Positions 51,501 to 64,000 of a stretch of 64,000 bases of DNA are shown in pieces. Under the pieces are notes generated by a model. It did no database searches and had not been told where the DNA came from. It was given only the letters and a program-made list of their open reading frames with translations. This stretch comes from Auanema rhodensis (taxonomy: Eukaryota; Nematoda; Chromadorea; Rhabditida; Rhabditidae): positions 19,483,638 to 19,547,637 of the forward strand of contig OZ059900.1 in NCBI GenBank assembly GCA_964057225.1, given 5' to 3'. The stretch's first letter is position 1, and each line of letters opens with the position of its first letter. Both the position numbers and the translations under genes were made by a program.

Positions 51501-53645
51501 CTCATGCAATGTCAATGAAACCTAGCTCAAAATTGTTCCTACAACGTCTAGTTCCACTTTCACGACAAAAAAACAGGGGTTAGAAAATTAAGGAAATTAG
51601 CATATTCTGAGGGCACGCCCTTTATGGCTAATATTGATTAAATCGATTTTTGTTCATATGAGTCGTCAAATGCAACGAATTTCAGCGTGTTACATACTAA
51701 AATGAAGCATTTCACATGCTGAACACTAGAAAAATACAAAAACACAGTAATACCCATGAGAAATATTTTATTATGCTGGAAAACCAGTTTTTGGAAATTT
51801 CGCTGTAAACAAGGTTTTGACTTACGATTTCATGTGTTCAAACTCATGCAATGTCAATGAAACCTAGCTCAAAATTGTTCGTACAACGTCTGGTTCCACT
51901 TTCACGACAAAAAAACAGGGGTTAGAAAATTAAGGAAATTAGCATATTCTGAGGGCACGCCCCTTATGGCTAATATTGATTAAATCGATTTTTGTTCATA
52001 TGAGTCGTCAAATGCAACGAATTTCAGCGTGTTACATACTAAAATGAAGCATTTTACATGCTGAACACTAGAAAAATACAAAAACACAGTATTTCCCATG
52101 AGAAATATTTTATTATGCTGGAAAACCAGTTTTTGGAAATTTCGCTGTAAACAAGGTTTTGACTTACGATTTCATGTGTTCAAACTCATGCAATGTCAAT
52201 GAAACCTAGCTCAAAATTGTTCGTACAACGTCTAGTTCCACTTTCACGACAAAAAAACAGGGGTTAGAAAATTAAGGAAATTAGCATATTCTGAGGGCAC
52301 GCCCCTTATGGCTAATATTGATTAAATCGATTTTTGTTCATATGAGTCGTCAAATGCAACGAATTTCAGCGTGTTACATACTAAAATGAAGCATTTTACA
52401 TGCTGAACACTAGAAAAATACAAAAACACAGTAATACCCATGAGAAATATTTTATTATGCTGGAAAACCAGTTTTTGGAAATTTCGCTGTAAACAAGGTT
52501 TTGACTTACGATTTCATGTGTTCAAACTCATGCAATGTCAATGAAACCTAGCTCAAAATTGTTAATACAATGTCTAGTTCCACTTTCACGACAAAAAAAC
52601 AGGGGTTAGAAAATTAAGGAAATTAGCATATTCTGAGGGCACGCCCTTTATGGCTAATATTGATTAAATCGATTTTTGTTCATATGAGTCGTCAAATGCA
52701 ACGAATTTCAGCGTGTTACATACTAAAATGAAGCATTTTACATGCTGAACACTAGAAAAATACAAAAACACAGTATTTCCCATGAGAAATATTTTATTAT
52801 GCTGGAAAACCAGTTTTTGGAAATTTCGCTGTAAACAAGGTTTTGACTTACGATTTCATGTGTTCAAACTCATGCAATGTCAATGAAACCTAGCTCAAAA
52901 TTGTTCGTACAACGTCTAGTTCCACTTTCACGACTAAAAAACAGGGGTTAGAAAATTAAGGAAATTAGCATATTCTGAGGGCACGCCCCTTATGGCTAAT
53001 ATTGATTAAATCGATTTTTGTTCATATGAGTCGTCAAATGCAACGAATTTCAGCGTGTTACATACTAAAATGAAGCATTTCACATGCTGAACACTAGAAA
53101 AATACAAAAACACAGTATTTCCCATGAGAAATATTTTATTATGCTGGAAAACCAGTTTTTGGAAATTTCGCTGTAAACAAGGTTTTGACTTACGATTTCA
53201 TGTGTTCAAACTCATGCAATGTCAATGAAACCTAGCTCAAAATTGTTCGTACAACGTCTGGTTCCACTTTCACGACTAAAAAAAAACAGGGGTTAGAAAA
53301 TTAAGGAAATTAGCATATTCTGAGGGCACGCCCCTTATGGCTAATATTGATTAAATCGATTTTTGTTCATATGAGTCGTCAAATGCAACGAATTTCAGCG
53401 TGTTACATACTAAAATGAAGCATTTTACATGCTGAACACTAGAAAAAAACAAAAACACAGTATTTCCCATGAGAAATATTTTATTATGCTGGAAAACCAG
53501 TTTTTGGAAATTTCGCTGTAAACAAGGTTTTGACTTACGATTTCATGTGTTCAAACTCATGCAATGTCAATGAAACCTAGCTCAAAATTGTTCCTACAAC
53601 GTCTAGTTCCACTTTCACGACAAAAAAACAGGGGTTAGAAAATTA
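48513..53645 (-). repeat. 15-monomer higher-order unit, copy 1 (R31-R45, 5133 bp)
   Basis: Marker order on the plus strand: GTAATACCC/GTTAATACAATG; GTTAATACAATG; CAATTGC with CCCAGCTC and TCTTG; plain; TTTTTGAAAATTT; CCCTTTATGG/GTTCCTAC; GTAATACCC/TCTGG; CATTTCACATG; GTTCCTAC; GTAATACCC/TCTGG; plain; GTAATACCC/GTTAATACAATG; GACTAAAA; 345-bp GACT+A9; CTAGAAAAAAACAAAAA. Each has a counterpart 5133 bp downstream. The unit length is 15 x 342 plus the 3-bp gain. Confidence 0.9.
52959..53303 (-). repeat. 345-bp monomer R44 with extended A tract
   Basis: Reads GACT followed by nine A before CAGGGG, three bases longer than the usual total of seven. The T derives from the same T24A change seen in the preceding monomer R43 (GACTAAAAAAC). 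The identical expansion is found 5133 bp later. Confidence 0.85.
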
Positions 53646-56600
53646 AGGAAATTAGCATATTCTGAGGGCACGCCCCTTATGGCTAATATTGATTAAATCG
53701 ATTTTTGTTCATATGAGTCGTCAATTGCAACGAATTTCAGCGTGTTACATACTAAAATGAAGCATTTTACATGCTGAACACTAGAAAAATACAAAAACAC
53801 AGTAATACCCATGAGAAATATTTTATTATGCTGGAAAACCAGTTTTTGGAAATTTCGCTGTAAACAAGGTTTTGACTTACGATTTCATGTGTTCAAACTC
53901 ATGCAATGTCAATGAAACCTAGCTCAAAATTGTTAATACAATGTCTAGTTCCACTTTCACGACAAAAAAACAGGGGTTAGAAAATTAAGGAAATTAGCAT
54001 ATTCTGAGGGCACGCCCTTTATGGCTAATATTGATTAAATCGATTTTTGTTCATATGAGTCGTCAAATGCAACGAATTTCAGCGTGTTACATACTAAAAT
54101 GAAGCATTTTACATGCTGAACACTAGAAAAATACAAAAACACAGTATTTCCCATGAGAAATATTTTATTATGCTGGAAAACCAGTTTTTGGAAATTTCGC
54201 TGTAAACAAGGTTTTGACTTACGATTTCATGTGTTCAAACTCATGCAATGTCAATGAAACCTAGCTCAAAATTGTTAATACAATGTCTAGTTCCACTTTC
54301 ACGACAAAAAAACAGGGGTTAGAAAATTAAGGAAATTAGCATATTCTGAGGGCACGCCCTTTATGGCTAATATTGATTAAATCGATTTTTGTTCATATGA
54401 GTCGTCAATTGCAACGAATTTCAGCGTGTTACATACTAAAATTAAGCATTTTACATGCTGAACACTAGAAAAATACAAAAACACAGTATTTCCCATGAGA
54501 AATATTTTATTATGCTGGAAAACCAGTTTTTGGAAATTTCGCTGTAAACAAGGTTTTGACTTACGATTTCATGTGTTCAAACTCATGCAATGTCAATGAA
54601 ACCCAGCTCAAAATTGTTCCTACAACGTCTTGTTCCACTTTCACGACAAAAAAACAGGGGTTAGAAAATTAAGGAAATTAGCATATTCTGAGGGCACGCC
54701 CCTTATGGCTAATATTGATTAAATCGATTTTTGTTCATATGAGTCGTCAAATGCAACGAATTTCAGCGTGTTACATACTAAAATGAAGCATTTTACATGC
54801 TGAACACTAGAAAAATACAAAAACACAGTATTTCCCATGAGAAATATTTTATTATGCTGGAAAACCAGTTTTTGGAAATTTCGCTGTAAACAAGGTTTTG
54901 ACTTACGATTTCATGTGTTCAAACTCATGCAATGTCAATGAAACCTAGCTCAAAATTGTTCGTACAACGTCTAGTTCCACTTTCACGACAAAAAAACAGG
55001 GGTTAGAAAATTAAGGAAATTAGCATATTCTGAGGGCACGCCCCTTATGGCTAATATTGATTAAATCGATTTTTGTTCATATGAGTCGTCAAATGCAACG
55101 AATTTCAGCGTGTTACATACTAAAATGAAGCATTTTACATGCTGAACACTAGAAAAATACAAAAACACAGTATTTCCCATGAGAAATATTTTATTATGCT
55201 GGAAAACCAGTTTTTGAAAATTTCGCTGTAAACAAGGTTTTGACTTACGATTTCATGTGTTCAAACTCATGCAATGTCAATGAAACCTAGCTCAAAATTG
55301 TTCCTACAACGTCTAGTTCCACTTTCACGACAAAAAAACAGGGGTTAGAAAATTAAGGAAATTAGCATATTCTGAGGGCACGCCCTTTATGGCTAATATT
55401 GATTAAATCGATTTTTGTTCATATGAGTCGTCAAATGCAACGAATTTCAGCGTGTTACATACTAAAATGAAGCATTTTACATGCTGAACACTAGAAAAAT
55501 ACAAAAACACAGTATTTCCCATGAGAAATATTTTATTATGCTGGAAAACCAGTTTTTGGAAATTTCGCTGTAAACAAGGTTTTGACTTACGATTTCATGT
55601 GTTCAAACTCATGCAATGTCAATGAAACCTAGCTCAAAATTGTTCCTACAACGTCTAGTTCCACTTTCACGACAAAAAAACAGGGGTTAGAAAATTAAGG
55701 AAATTAGCATATTCTGAGGGCACGCCCCTTATGGCTAATATTGATTAAATCGATTTTTGTTCATATGAGTCGTCAAATGCAACGAATTTCAGCGTGTTAC
55801 ATACTAAAATGAAGCATTTCACATGCTGAACACTAGAAAAATACAAAAACACAGTAATACCCATGAGAAATATTTTATTATGCTGGAAAACCAGTTTTTG
55901 GAAATTTCGCTGTAAACAAGGTTTTGACTTACGATTTCATGTGTTCAAACTCATGCAATGTCAATGAAACCTAGCTCAAAATTGTTCGTACAACGTCTGG
56001 TTCCACTTTCACGACAAAAAAACAGGGGTTAGAAAATTAAGGAAATTAGCATATTCTGAGGGCACGCCCCTTATGGCTAATATTGATTAAATCGATTTTT
56101 GTTCATATGAGTCGTCAAATGCAACGAATTTCAGCGTGTTACATACTAAAATGAAGCATTTCACATGCTGAACACTAGAAAAATACAAAAACACAGTATT
56201 TCCCATGAGAAATATTTTATTATGCTGGAAAACCAGTTTTTGGAAATTTCGCTGTAAACAAGGTTTTGACTTACGATTTCATGTGTTCAAACTCATGCAA
56301 TGTCAATGAAACCTAGCTCAAAATTGTTCGTACAACGTCTAGTTCCACTTTCACGACAAAAAAACAGGGGTTAGAAAATTAAGGAAATTAGCATATTCTG
56401 AGGGCACGCCCCTTATGGCTAATATTGATTAAATCGATTTTTGTTCATATGAGTCGTCAAATGCAACGAATTTCAGCGTGTTACATACTAAAATGAAGCA
56501 TTTTACATGCTGAACACTAGAAAAATACAAAAACACAGTATTTCCCATGAGAAATATTTTATTATGCTGGAAAACCAGTTTTTGGAAATTTCGCTGTAAA

Positions 56601-58778
56601 CAAGGTTTTGACTTACGATTTCATGTGTTCAAACTCATGCAATGTCAATGAAACCTAGCTCAAAATTGTTCCTACAACGTCTAGTTCCACTTTCACGACA
56701 AAAAAACAGGGGTTAGAAAATTAAGGAAATTAGCATATTCTGAGGGCACGCCCTTTATGGCTAATATTGATTAAATCGATTTTTGTTCATATGAGTCGTC
56801 AAATGCAACGAATTTCAGCGTGTTACATACTAAAATGAAGCATTTCACATGCTGAACACTAGAAAAATACAAAAACACAGTAATACCCATGAGAAATATT
56901 TTATTATGCTGGAAAACCAGTTTTTGGAAATTTCGCTGTAAACAAGGTTTTGACTTACGATTTCATGTGTTCAAACTCATGCAATGTCAATGAAACCTAG
57001 CTCAAAATTGTTCGTACAACGTCTGGTTCCACTTTCACGACAAAAAAACAGGGGTTAGAAAATTAAGGAAATTAGCATATTCTGAGGGCACGCCCCTTAT
57101 GGCTAATATTGATTAAATCGATTTTTGTTCATATGAGTCGTCAAATGCAACGAATTTCAGCGTGTTACATACTAAAATGAAGCATTTTACATGCTGAACA
57201 CTAGAAAAATACAAAAACACAGTATTTCCCATGAGAAATATTTTATTATGCTGGAAAACCAGTTTTTGGAAATTTCGCTGTAAACAAGGTTTTGACTTAC
57301 GATTTCATGTGTTCAAACTCATGCAATGTCAATGAAACCTAGCTCAAAATTGTTCGTACAACGTCTAGTTCCACTTTCACGACAAAAAAACAGGGGTTAG
57401 AAAATTAAGGAAATTAGCATATTCTGAGGGCACGCCCCTTATGGCTAATATTGATTAAATCGATTTTTGTTCATATGAGTCGTCAAATGCAACGAATTTC
57501 AGCGTGTTACATACTAAAATGAAGCATTTTACATGCTGAACACTAGAAAAATACAAAAACACAGTAATACCCATGAGAAATATTTTATTATGCTGGAAAA
57601 CCAGTTTTTGGAAATTTCGCTGTAAACAAGGTTTTGACTTACGATTTCATGTGTTCAAACTCATGCAATGTCAATGAAACCTAGCTCAAAATTGTTAATA
57701 CAATGTCTAGTTCCACTTTCACGACAAAAAAACAGGGGTTAGAAAATTAAGGAAATTAGCATATTCTGAGGGCACGCCCTTTATGGCTAATATTGATTAA
57801 ATCGATTTTTGTTCATATGAGTCGTCAAATGCAACGAATTTCAGCGTGTTACATACTAAAATGAAGCATTTTACATGCTGAACACTAGAAAAATACAAAA
57901 ACACAGTATTTCCCATGAGAAATATTTTATTATGCTGGAAAACCAGTTTTTGGAAATTTCGCTGTAAACAAGGTTTTGACTTACGATTTCATGTGTTCAA
58001 ACTCATGCAATGTCAATGAAACCTAGCTCAAAATTGTTCGTACAACGTCTAGTTCCACTTTCACGACTAAAAAACAGGGGTTAGAAAATTAAGGAAATTA
58101 GCATATTCTGAGGGCACGCCCCTTATGGCTAATATTGATTAAATCGATTTTTGTTCATATGAGTCGTCAAATGCAACGAATTTCAGCGTGTTACATACTA
58201 AAATGAAGCATTTCACATGCTGAACACTAGAAAAATACAAAAACACAGTATTTCCCATGAGAAATATTTTATTATGCTGGAAAACCAGTTTTTGGAAATT
58301 TCGCTGTAAACAAGGTTTTGACTTACGATTTCATGTGTTCAAACTCATGCAATGTCAATGAAACCTAGCTCAAAATTGTTCGTACAACGTCTGGTTCCAC
58401 TTTCACGACTAAAAAAAAACAGGGGTTAGAAAATTAAGGAAATTAGCATATTCTGAGGGCACGCCCCTTATGGCTAATATTGATTAAATCGATTTTTGTT
58501 CATATGAGTCGTCAAATGCAACGAATTTCAGCGTGTTACATACTAAAATGAAGCATTTTACATGCTGAACACTAGAAAAAAACAAAAACACAGTATTTCC
58601 CATGAGAAATATTTTATTATGCTGGAAAACCAGTTTTTGGAAATTTCGCTGTAAACAAGGTTTTGACTTACGATTTCATGTGTTCAAACTCATGCAATGT
58701 CAATGAAACCTAGCTCAAAATTGTTCGTACAACGTCTAGTTCCACTTTCACGACAAAAAAACAGGGGTTAGAAAATTA
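53646..58778 (-). repeat. 15-monomer higher-order unit, copy 2 (R46-R60, 5133 bp)
   Basis: Matches 48513-53645 monomer for monomer, including both rare length features (GACT+A9 at 58092-58436 and the AAAAAAACAAAAA run in 58437-58778). Small differences: R46 has CAATTGC where R31 has CAAATGC, R48 has a private AAAATTAAGC, and R60 reads GTTCGTAC where R45 reads GTTCCTAC. The low divergence suggests a recent block duplication. Confidence 0.9.
58092..58436 (-). repeat. 345-bp monomer R59 with extended A tract
   Basis: Counterpart of the monomer at 52959-53303, with the same GACT+A9 run, CATTTCACATG and TCTGG. Because slippage products are rare here, the shared 3-bp gain supports block duplication rather than two independent events. 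Confidence 0.85.
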
Positions 58779-59804
58779 AGGAAATTAGCATATTCTGAGG
58801 GCACGCCCCTTATGGCTAATATTGATTAAATCGATTTTTGTTCATATGAGTCGTCAAATGCAACGAATTTCAGCGTGTTACATACTAAAATGAAGCATTT
58901 TACATGCTGAACACTAGAAAAATACAAAAACACAGTAATACCCATGAGAAATATTTTATTATGCTGGAAAACCAGTTTTTGGAAATTTCGCTGTAAACAA
59001 GGTTTTGACTTACGATTTCATGTGTTCAAACTCATGCAATGTCAATGAAACCTAGCTCAAAATTGTTAATACAATGTCTAGTTCCACTTTCACGACAAAA
59101 AAACAGGGGTTAGAAAATTAAGGAAATTAGCATATTCTGAGGGCACGCCCTTTATGGCTAATATTGATTAAATCGATTTTTGTTCATATGAGTCGTCAAA
59201 TGCAACGAATTTCAGCGTGTTACATACTAAAATGAAGCATTTTACATGCTGAACACTAGAAAAATACAAAAACACAGTATTTCCCATGAGAAATATTTTA
59301 TTATGCTGGAAAACCAGTTTTTGGAAATTTCGCTGTAAACAAGGTTTTGACTTACGATTTCATGTGTTCAAACTCATGCAATGTCAATGAAACCTAGCTC
59401 AAAATTGTTCGTACAACGTCTAGTTCCACTTTCACGACAAAAAAACAGGGGTTAGAAAATTAAGGAAATTAGCATATTCTGAGGGCACGCCCCTTATGGC
59501 TAATATTGATTAAATCGATTTTTGTTCATATGAGTCGTCAAATGCAACGAATTTCAGCGTGTTACATACTAAAATGAAGCATTTTACATGCTGAACACTA
59601 GAAAAATACAAAAACACAGTATTTCCCATGAGAAATATTTTATTATGCTGGAAAACCAGTTTTTGGAAATTTCGCTGTAAACAAGGTTTTGACTTACGAT
59701 TTCATGTGTTCAAACTCATGCAATGTCAATGAAACCTAGCTCAAAATTGTTCCTACAACGTCTAGTTCCACTTTCACGACAAAAAAACAGGGGTTAGAAA
59801 ATTA
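58779..59804 (-). repeat. Three monomers R61-R63 between higher-order units
   Basis: R61 has the GTAATACCC/GTTAATACAATG pair that starts the 15-monomer unit. R62 has CCCTTTATGG and GTTCGTAC. R63 has GTTCCTAC. The next monomer (59805) again starts the unit. The stretch looks like a false start or an inserted trimer, and it raises the offset between copies 2 and 3 to 18 monomers at this point. Confidence 0.75.
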
Positions 59805-62800
59805 AGGAAATTAGCATATTCTGAGGGCACGCCCCTTATGGCTAATATTGATTAAATCGATTTTTGTTCATATGAGTCGTCAAATGCAACGAATTTCAGC
59901 GTGTTACATACTAAAATGAAGCATTTTACATGCTGAACACTAGAAAAATACAAAAACACAGTAATACCCATGAGAAATATTTTATTATGCTGGAAAACCA
60001 GTTTTTGGAAATTTCGCTGTAAACAAGGTTTTGACTTACGATTTCATGTGTTCAAACTCATGCAATGTCAATGAAACCTAGCTCAAAATTGTTAATACAA
60101 TGTCTAGTTCCACTTTCACGACAAAAAAACAGGGGTTAGAAAATTAAGGAAATTAGCATATTCTGAGGGCACGCCCTTTATGGCTAATATTGATTAAATC
60201 GATTTTTGTTCATATGAGTCGTCAAATGCAACGAATTTCAGCGTGTTACATACTAAAATGAAGCATTTTACATGCTGAACACTAGAAAAATACAAAAACA
60301 CAGTATTTCCCATGAGAAATATTTTATTATGCTGGAAAACCAGTTTTTGGAAATTTCGCTGTAAACAAGGTTTTGACTTACGATTTCATGTGTTCAAACT
60401 CATGCAATGTCAATGAAACCTAGCTCAAAATTGTTAATACAATGTCTAGTTCCACTTTCACGACAAAAAAACAGGGGTTAGAAAATTAAGGAAATTAGCA
60501 TATTCTGAGGGCACGCCCTTTATGGCTAATATTGATTAAATCGATTTTTGTTCATATGAGTCGTCAATTGCAACGAATTTCAGCGTGTTACATACTAAAA
60601 TGAAGCATTTTACATGCTGAACACTAGAAAAATACAAAAACACAGTATTTCCCATGAGAAATATTTTATTATGCTGGAAAACCAGTTTTTGGAAATTTCG
60701 CTGTAAACAAGGTTTTGACTTACGATTTCATGTGTTCAAACTCATGCAATGTCAATGAAACCCAGCTCAAAATTGTTCCTACAACGTCTTGTTCCACTTT
60801 CACGACAAAAAAACAGGGGTTAGAAAATTAAGGAAATTAGCATATTCTGAGGGCACGCCCCTTATGGCTAATATTGATTAAATCGATTTTTGTTCATATG
60901 AGTCGTCAAATGCAACGAATTTCAGCGTGTTACATACTAAAATGAAGCATTTTACATGCTGAACACTAGAAAAATACAAAAACACAGTATTTCCCATGAG
61001 AAATATTTTATTATGCTGGAAAACCAGTTTTTGGAAATTTCGCTGTAAACAAGGTTTTGACTTACGATTTCATGTGTTCAAACTCATGCAATGTCAATGA
61101 AACCTAGCTCAAAATTGTTCGTACAACGTCTAGTTCCACTTTCACGACAAAAAAACAGGGGTTAGAAAATTAAGGAAATTAGCATATTCTGAGGGCACGC
61201 CCTTTATGGCTAATATTGATTAAATCGATTTTTGTTCATATGAGTCGTCAAATGCAACGAATTTCAGCGTGTTACATACTAAAATGAAGCATTTTACATG
61301 CTGAACACTAGAAAAATACAAAAACACAGTATTTCCCATGAGAAATATTTTATTATGCTGGAAAACCAGTTTTTGGAAATTTCGCTGTAAACAAGGTTTT
61401 GACTTACGATTTCATGTGTTCAAACTCATGCAATGTCAATGAAACCTAGCTCAAAATTGTTCCTACAACGTCTAGTTCCACTTTCACGACAAAAAAACAG
61501 GGGTTAGAAAATTAAGGAAATTAGCATATTCTGAGGGCACGCCCCTTATGGCTAATATTGATTAAATCGATTTTTGTTCATATGAGTCGTCAAATGCAAC
61601 GAATTTCAGCGTGTTACATACTAAAATGAAGCATTTCACATGCTGAACACTAGAAAAATACAAAAACACAGTAATACCCATGAGAAATATTTTATTATGC
61701 TGGAAAACCAGTTTTTGGAAATTTCGCTGTAAACAAGGTTTTGACTTACGATTTCATGTGTTCAAACTCATGCAATGTCAATGAAACCTAGCTCAAAATT
61801 GTTCGTACAACGTCTGGTTCCACTTTCACGACAAAAAAACAGGGGTTAGAAAATTAAGGAAATTAGCATATTCTGAGGGCACGCCCCTTATGGCTAATAT
61901 TGATTAAATCGATTTTTGTTCATATGAGTCGTCAAATGCAACGAATTTCAGCGTGTTACATACTAAAATGAAGCATTTCACATGCTGAACACTAGAAAAA
62001 TACAAAAACACAGTATTTCCCATGAGAAATATTTTATTATGCTGGAAAACCAGTTTTTGGAAATTTCGCTGTAAACAAGGTTTTGACTTACGATTTCATG
62101 TGTTCAAACTCATGCAATGTCAATGAAACCTAGCTCAAAATTGTTCGTACAACGTCTAGTTCCACTTTCACGACAAAAAAACAGGGGTTAGAAAATTAAG
62201 GAAATTAGCATATTCTGAGGGCACGCCCCTTATGGCTAATATTGATTAAATCGATTTTTGTTCATATGAGTCGTCAAATGCAACGAATTTCAGCGTGTTA
62301 CATACTAAAATGAAGCATTTTACATGCTGAACACTAGAAAAATACAAAAACACAGTATTTCCCATGAGAAATATTTTATTATGCTGGAAAACCAGTTTTT
62401 GGAAATTTCGCTGTAAACAAGGTTTTGACTTACGATTTCATGTGTTCAAACTCATGCAATGTCAATGAAACCTAGCTCAAAATTGTTCCTACAACGTCTA
62501 GTTCCACTTTCACGACAAAAAAACAGGGGTTAGAAAATTAAGGAAATTAGCATATTCTGAGGGCACGCCCTTTATGGCTAATATTGATTAAATCGATTTT
62601 TGTTCATATGAGTCGTCAAATGCAACGAATTTCAGCGTGTTACATACTAAAATGAAGCATTTCACATGCTGAACACTAGAAAAATACAAAAACACAGTAA
62701 TACCCATGAGAAATATTTTATTATGCTGGAAAACCAGTTTTTGGAAATTTCGCTGTAAACAAGGTTTTGACTTACGATTTCATGTGTTCAAACTCATGCA

Positions 62801-63908
62801 ATGTCAATGAAACCTAGCTCAAAATTGTTCGTACAACGTCTGGTTCCACTTTCACGACAAAAAAACAGGGGTTAGAAAATTAAGGAAATTAGCATATTCT
62901 GAGGGCACGCCCCTTATGGCTAATATTGATTAAATCGATTTTTGTTCATATGAGTCGTCAAATGCAACGAATTTCAGCGTGTTACATACTAAAATGAAGC
63001 ATTTTACATGCTGAACACTAGAAAAATACAAAAACACAGTATTTCCCATGAGAAATATTTTATTATGCTGGAAAACCAGTTTTTGGAAATTTCGCTGTAA
63101 ACAAGGTTTTGACTTACGATTTCATGTGTTCAAACTCATGCAATGTCAATGAAACCTAGCTCAAAATTGTTCGTACAACGTCTAGTTCCACTTTCACGAC
63201 AAAAAAACAGGGGTTAGAAAATTAAGGAAATTAGCATATTCTGAGGGCACGCCCCTTATGGCTAATATTGATTAAATCGATTTTTGTTCATATGAGTCGT
63301 CAAATGCAACGAATTTCAGCGTGTTACATACTAAAATGAAGCATTTTACATGCTGAACACTAGAAAAATACAAAAACACAGTAATACCCATGAGAAATAT
63401 TTTATTATGCTGGAAAACCAGTTTTTGGAAATTTCGCTGTAAACAAGGTTTTGACTTACGATTTCATGTGTTCAAACTCATGCAATGTCAATGAAACCTA
63501 GCTCAAAATTGTTAATACAATGTCTAGTTCCACTTTCACGACAAAAAAACAGGGGTTAGAAAATTAAGGAAATTAGCATATTCTGAGGGCACGCCCTTTA
63601 TGGCTAATATTGATTAAATCGATTTTTGTTCATATGAGTCGTCAAATGCAACGAATTTCAGCGTGTTACATACTAAAATGAAGCATTTTACATGCTGAAC
63701 ACTAGAAAAATACAAAAACACAGTATTTCCCATGAGAAATATTTTATTATGCTGGAAAACCAGTTTTTGGAAATTTCGCTGTAAACAAGGTTTTGACTTA
63801 CGATTTCATGTGTTCAAACTCATGCAATGTCAATGAAACCTAGCTCAAAATTGTTCGTACAACGTCTAGTTCCACTTTCACGACTAAAAAACAGGGGTTA
63901 GAAAATTA
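59805..63908 (-). repeat. Third, rearranged higher-order unit (R64-R75)
   Basis: R64-R67 match R46-R49 and R68-R75 match R51-R58, so the counterpart of R50 (TTTTTGAAAATTT) is missing. Markers CAATTGC/CCCAGCTC/TCTTG (60489), the GTAATACCC/TCTGG copies (61515 and 62541) and GACTAAAA (63567) are in the expected order. From R68 on, the offset to copy 2 is 17 monomers plus 3 bp, that is 5817 bp. The unit continues past the window edge. Confidence 0.85.
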
Positions 63909-64000
63909 AGGAAATTAGCATATTCTGAGGGCACGCCCCTTATGGCTAATATTGATTAAATCGATTTTTGTTCATATGAGTCGTCAAATGCAACGAATTT
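63909..64000 (-). repeat. Partial inverted monomer at the right edge
   Basis: First 92 bases of the next reverse-oriented copy, running from AGGAAATTAGC to GAATTT, cut by the window edge. By order it should correspond to the 345-bp monomer type at 52959 and 58092, but the diagnostic A tract lies outside the window. Confidence 0.9.

Larger units (their letters stand above)
38003..64000 (-). repeat. 342-bp satellite array, inverted arm
   Basis: The same satellite in reverse complement: a 250-bp partial (R0, 38003-38252), then 75 full copies R1-R75 starting at 38253, and a 92-bp partial at the right edge. All full copies are 342 bp except two of 345 bp at 52959 and 58092. Variants seen only here, in monomer coordinates, are TT at 52-53 with A46 (read here as GTTAATACAATG), T181/T183 (read as GTAATACCC), and C41 or A41 (read as TCTGG or TCTTG). 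A220G, A312 and the GG and CG states at 52-53 are shared with the direct arm. I saw none of the direct arm's G16, CA52-53, G98, A179, A248 or T269 variants in this arm. The array runs off the right edge. Confidence 0.98.

Noticed and set aside
1-64000. Short open reading frames repeated every 342 bp on both strands
   Set aside because: All three frames on each strand meet stops within a monomer (for example TAG at 67 in frame 1, TGA at 29 in frame 2 and TAA at 9 in frame 3 of M1). Open stretches are short, have no recognisable protein motif and simply recur with the repeat.
1-64000. CRISPR-like array because of regular repetition
   Set aside because: There are no variable spacers. The full 342 bp is repeated and the variation is scattered substitutions.

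Overview
The whole 64,000-base window is one satellite DNA. It is a tandem array of a 342-bp monomer, about 33% G+C by hand count of the first copy, with no unique sequence, gene, RNA gene, transposon or CRISPR array anywhere. This is a eukaryotic heterochromatic array, probably centromeric or pericentromeric. I could not name the species or the satellite family. By hand count the first monomer has 57 C, 56 G and 8 CpG (9 in most copies), against about 9 expected, so CpG is not depleted. That fits a genome with little germline CpG methylation, such as many insects, better than a vertebrate. Abundant satellites of similar monomer length are known in several insect groups, including tenebrionid beetles, but length alone is not an identification.

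Numbering: I start the monomer at TAATTTTCTAAC, so copy M1 is 1-342. The window falls into two arms. The plus arm (1-37983) holds 111 full monomers (M1-M111) in direct orientation and a 25-bp stub of M112. At 37984-38002 there is an extra 19-bp copy of the monomer start. From 38003 to the end every copy is reverse complemented: a 250-bp partial (R0), 75 full copies (R1-R75) and a 92-bp partial. Of 186 full monomers, 176 fit exactly 342 bp. Nine of the ten exceptions lie in one T7/A7 tract and the tenth is a single G deletion.

Both arms have higher-order structure, read from shared diagnostic substitutions (positions in M1 numbering: 16, 40-41, 46, 52-53, 68, 98, 179, 181/183, 204, 220-221, 248, 269, 312, 341). 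In the plus arm, a five-monomer module occurs three times in 1-6840. A unit of 17-18 monomers (about 5.8-6.2 kb) occurs at 15048-21201 and 21202-27014, with a partial third copy at 31119-33511. Inside it a 1367-bp tetramer is duplicated. Short 684-, 685- and 1368-bp duplications lie towards the junction. In the minus arm, a 15-monomer, 5133-bp unit occupies 48513-53645 and 53646-58778, and a rearranged third copy runs from 59805 to 63908.

The two arms carry largely private variant sets, so the orientation switch is not a simple fold-back read artefact, and the arms seem to have been homogenised separately. The most interesting points are the switch with its 19-bp template-switch-like footprint, the large foldable inverted repeat it makes, the two unrelated higher-order organisations on its sides, and a half-match to a CENP-B box in each monomer. 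No protein-coding system was found. All three frames on both strands meet a stop within each monomer.
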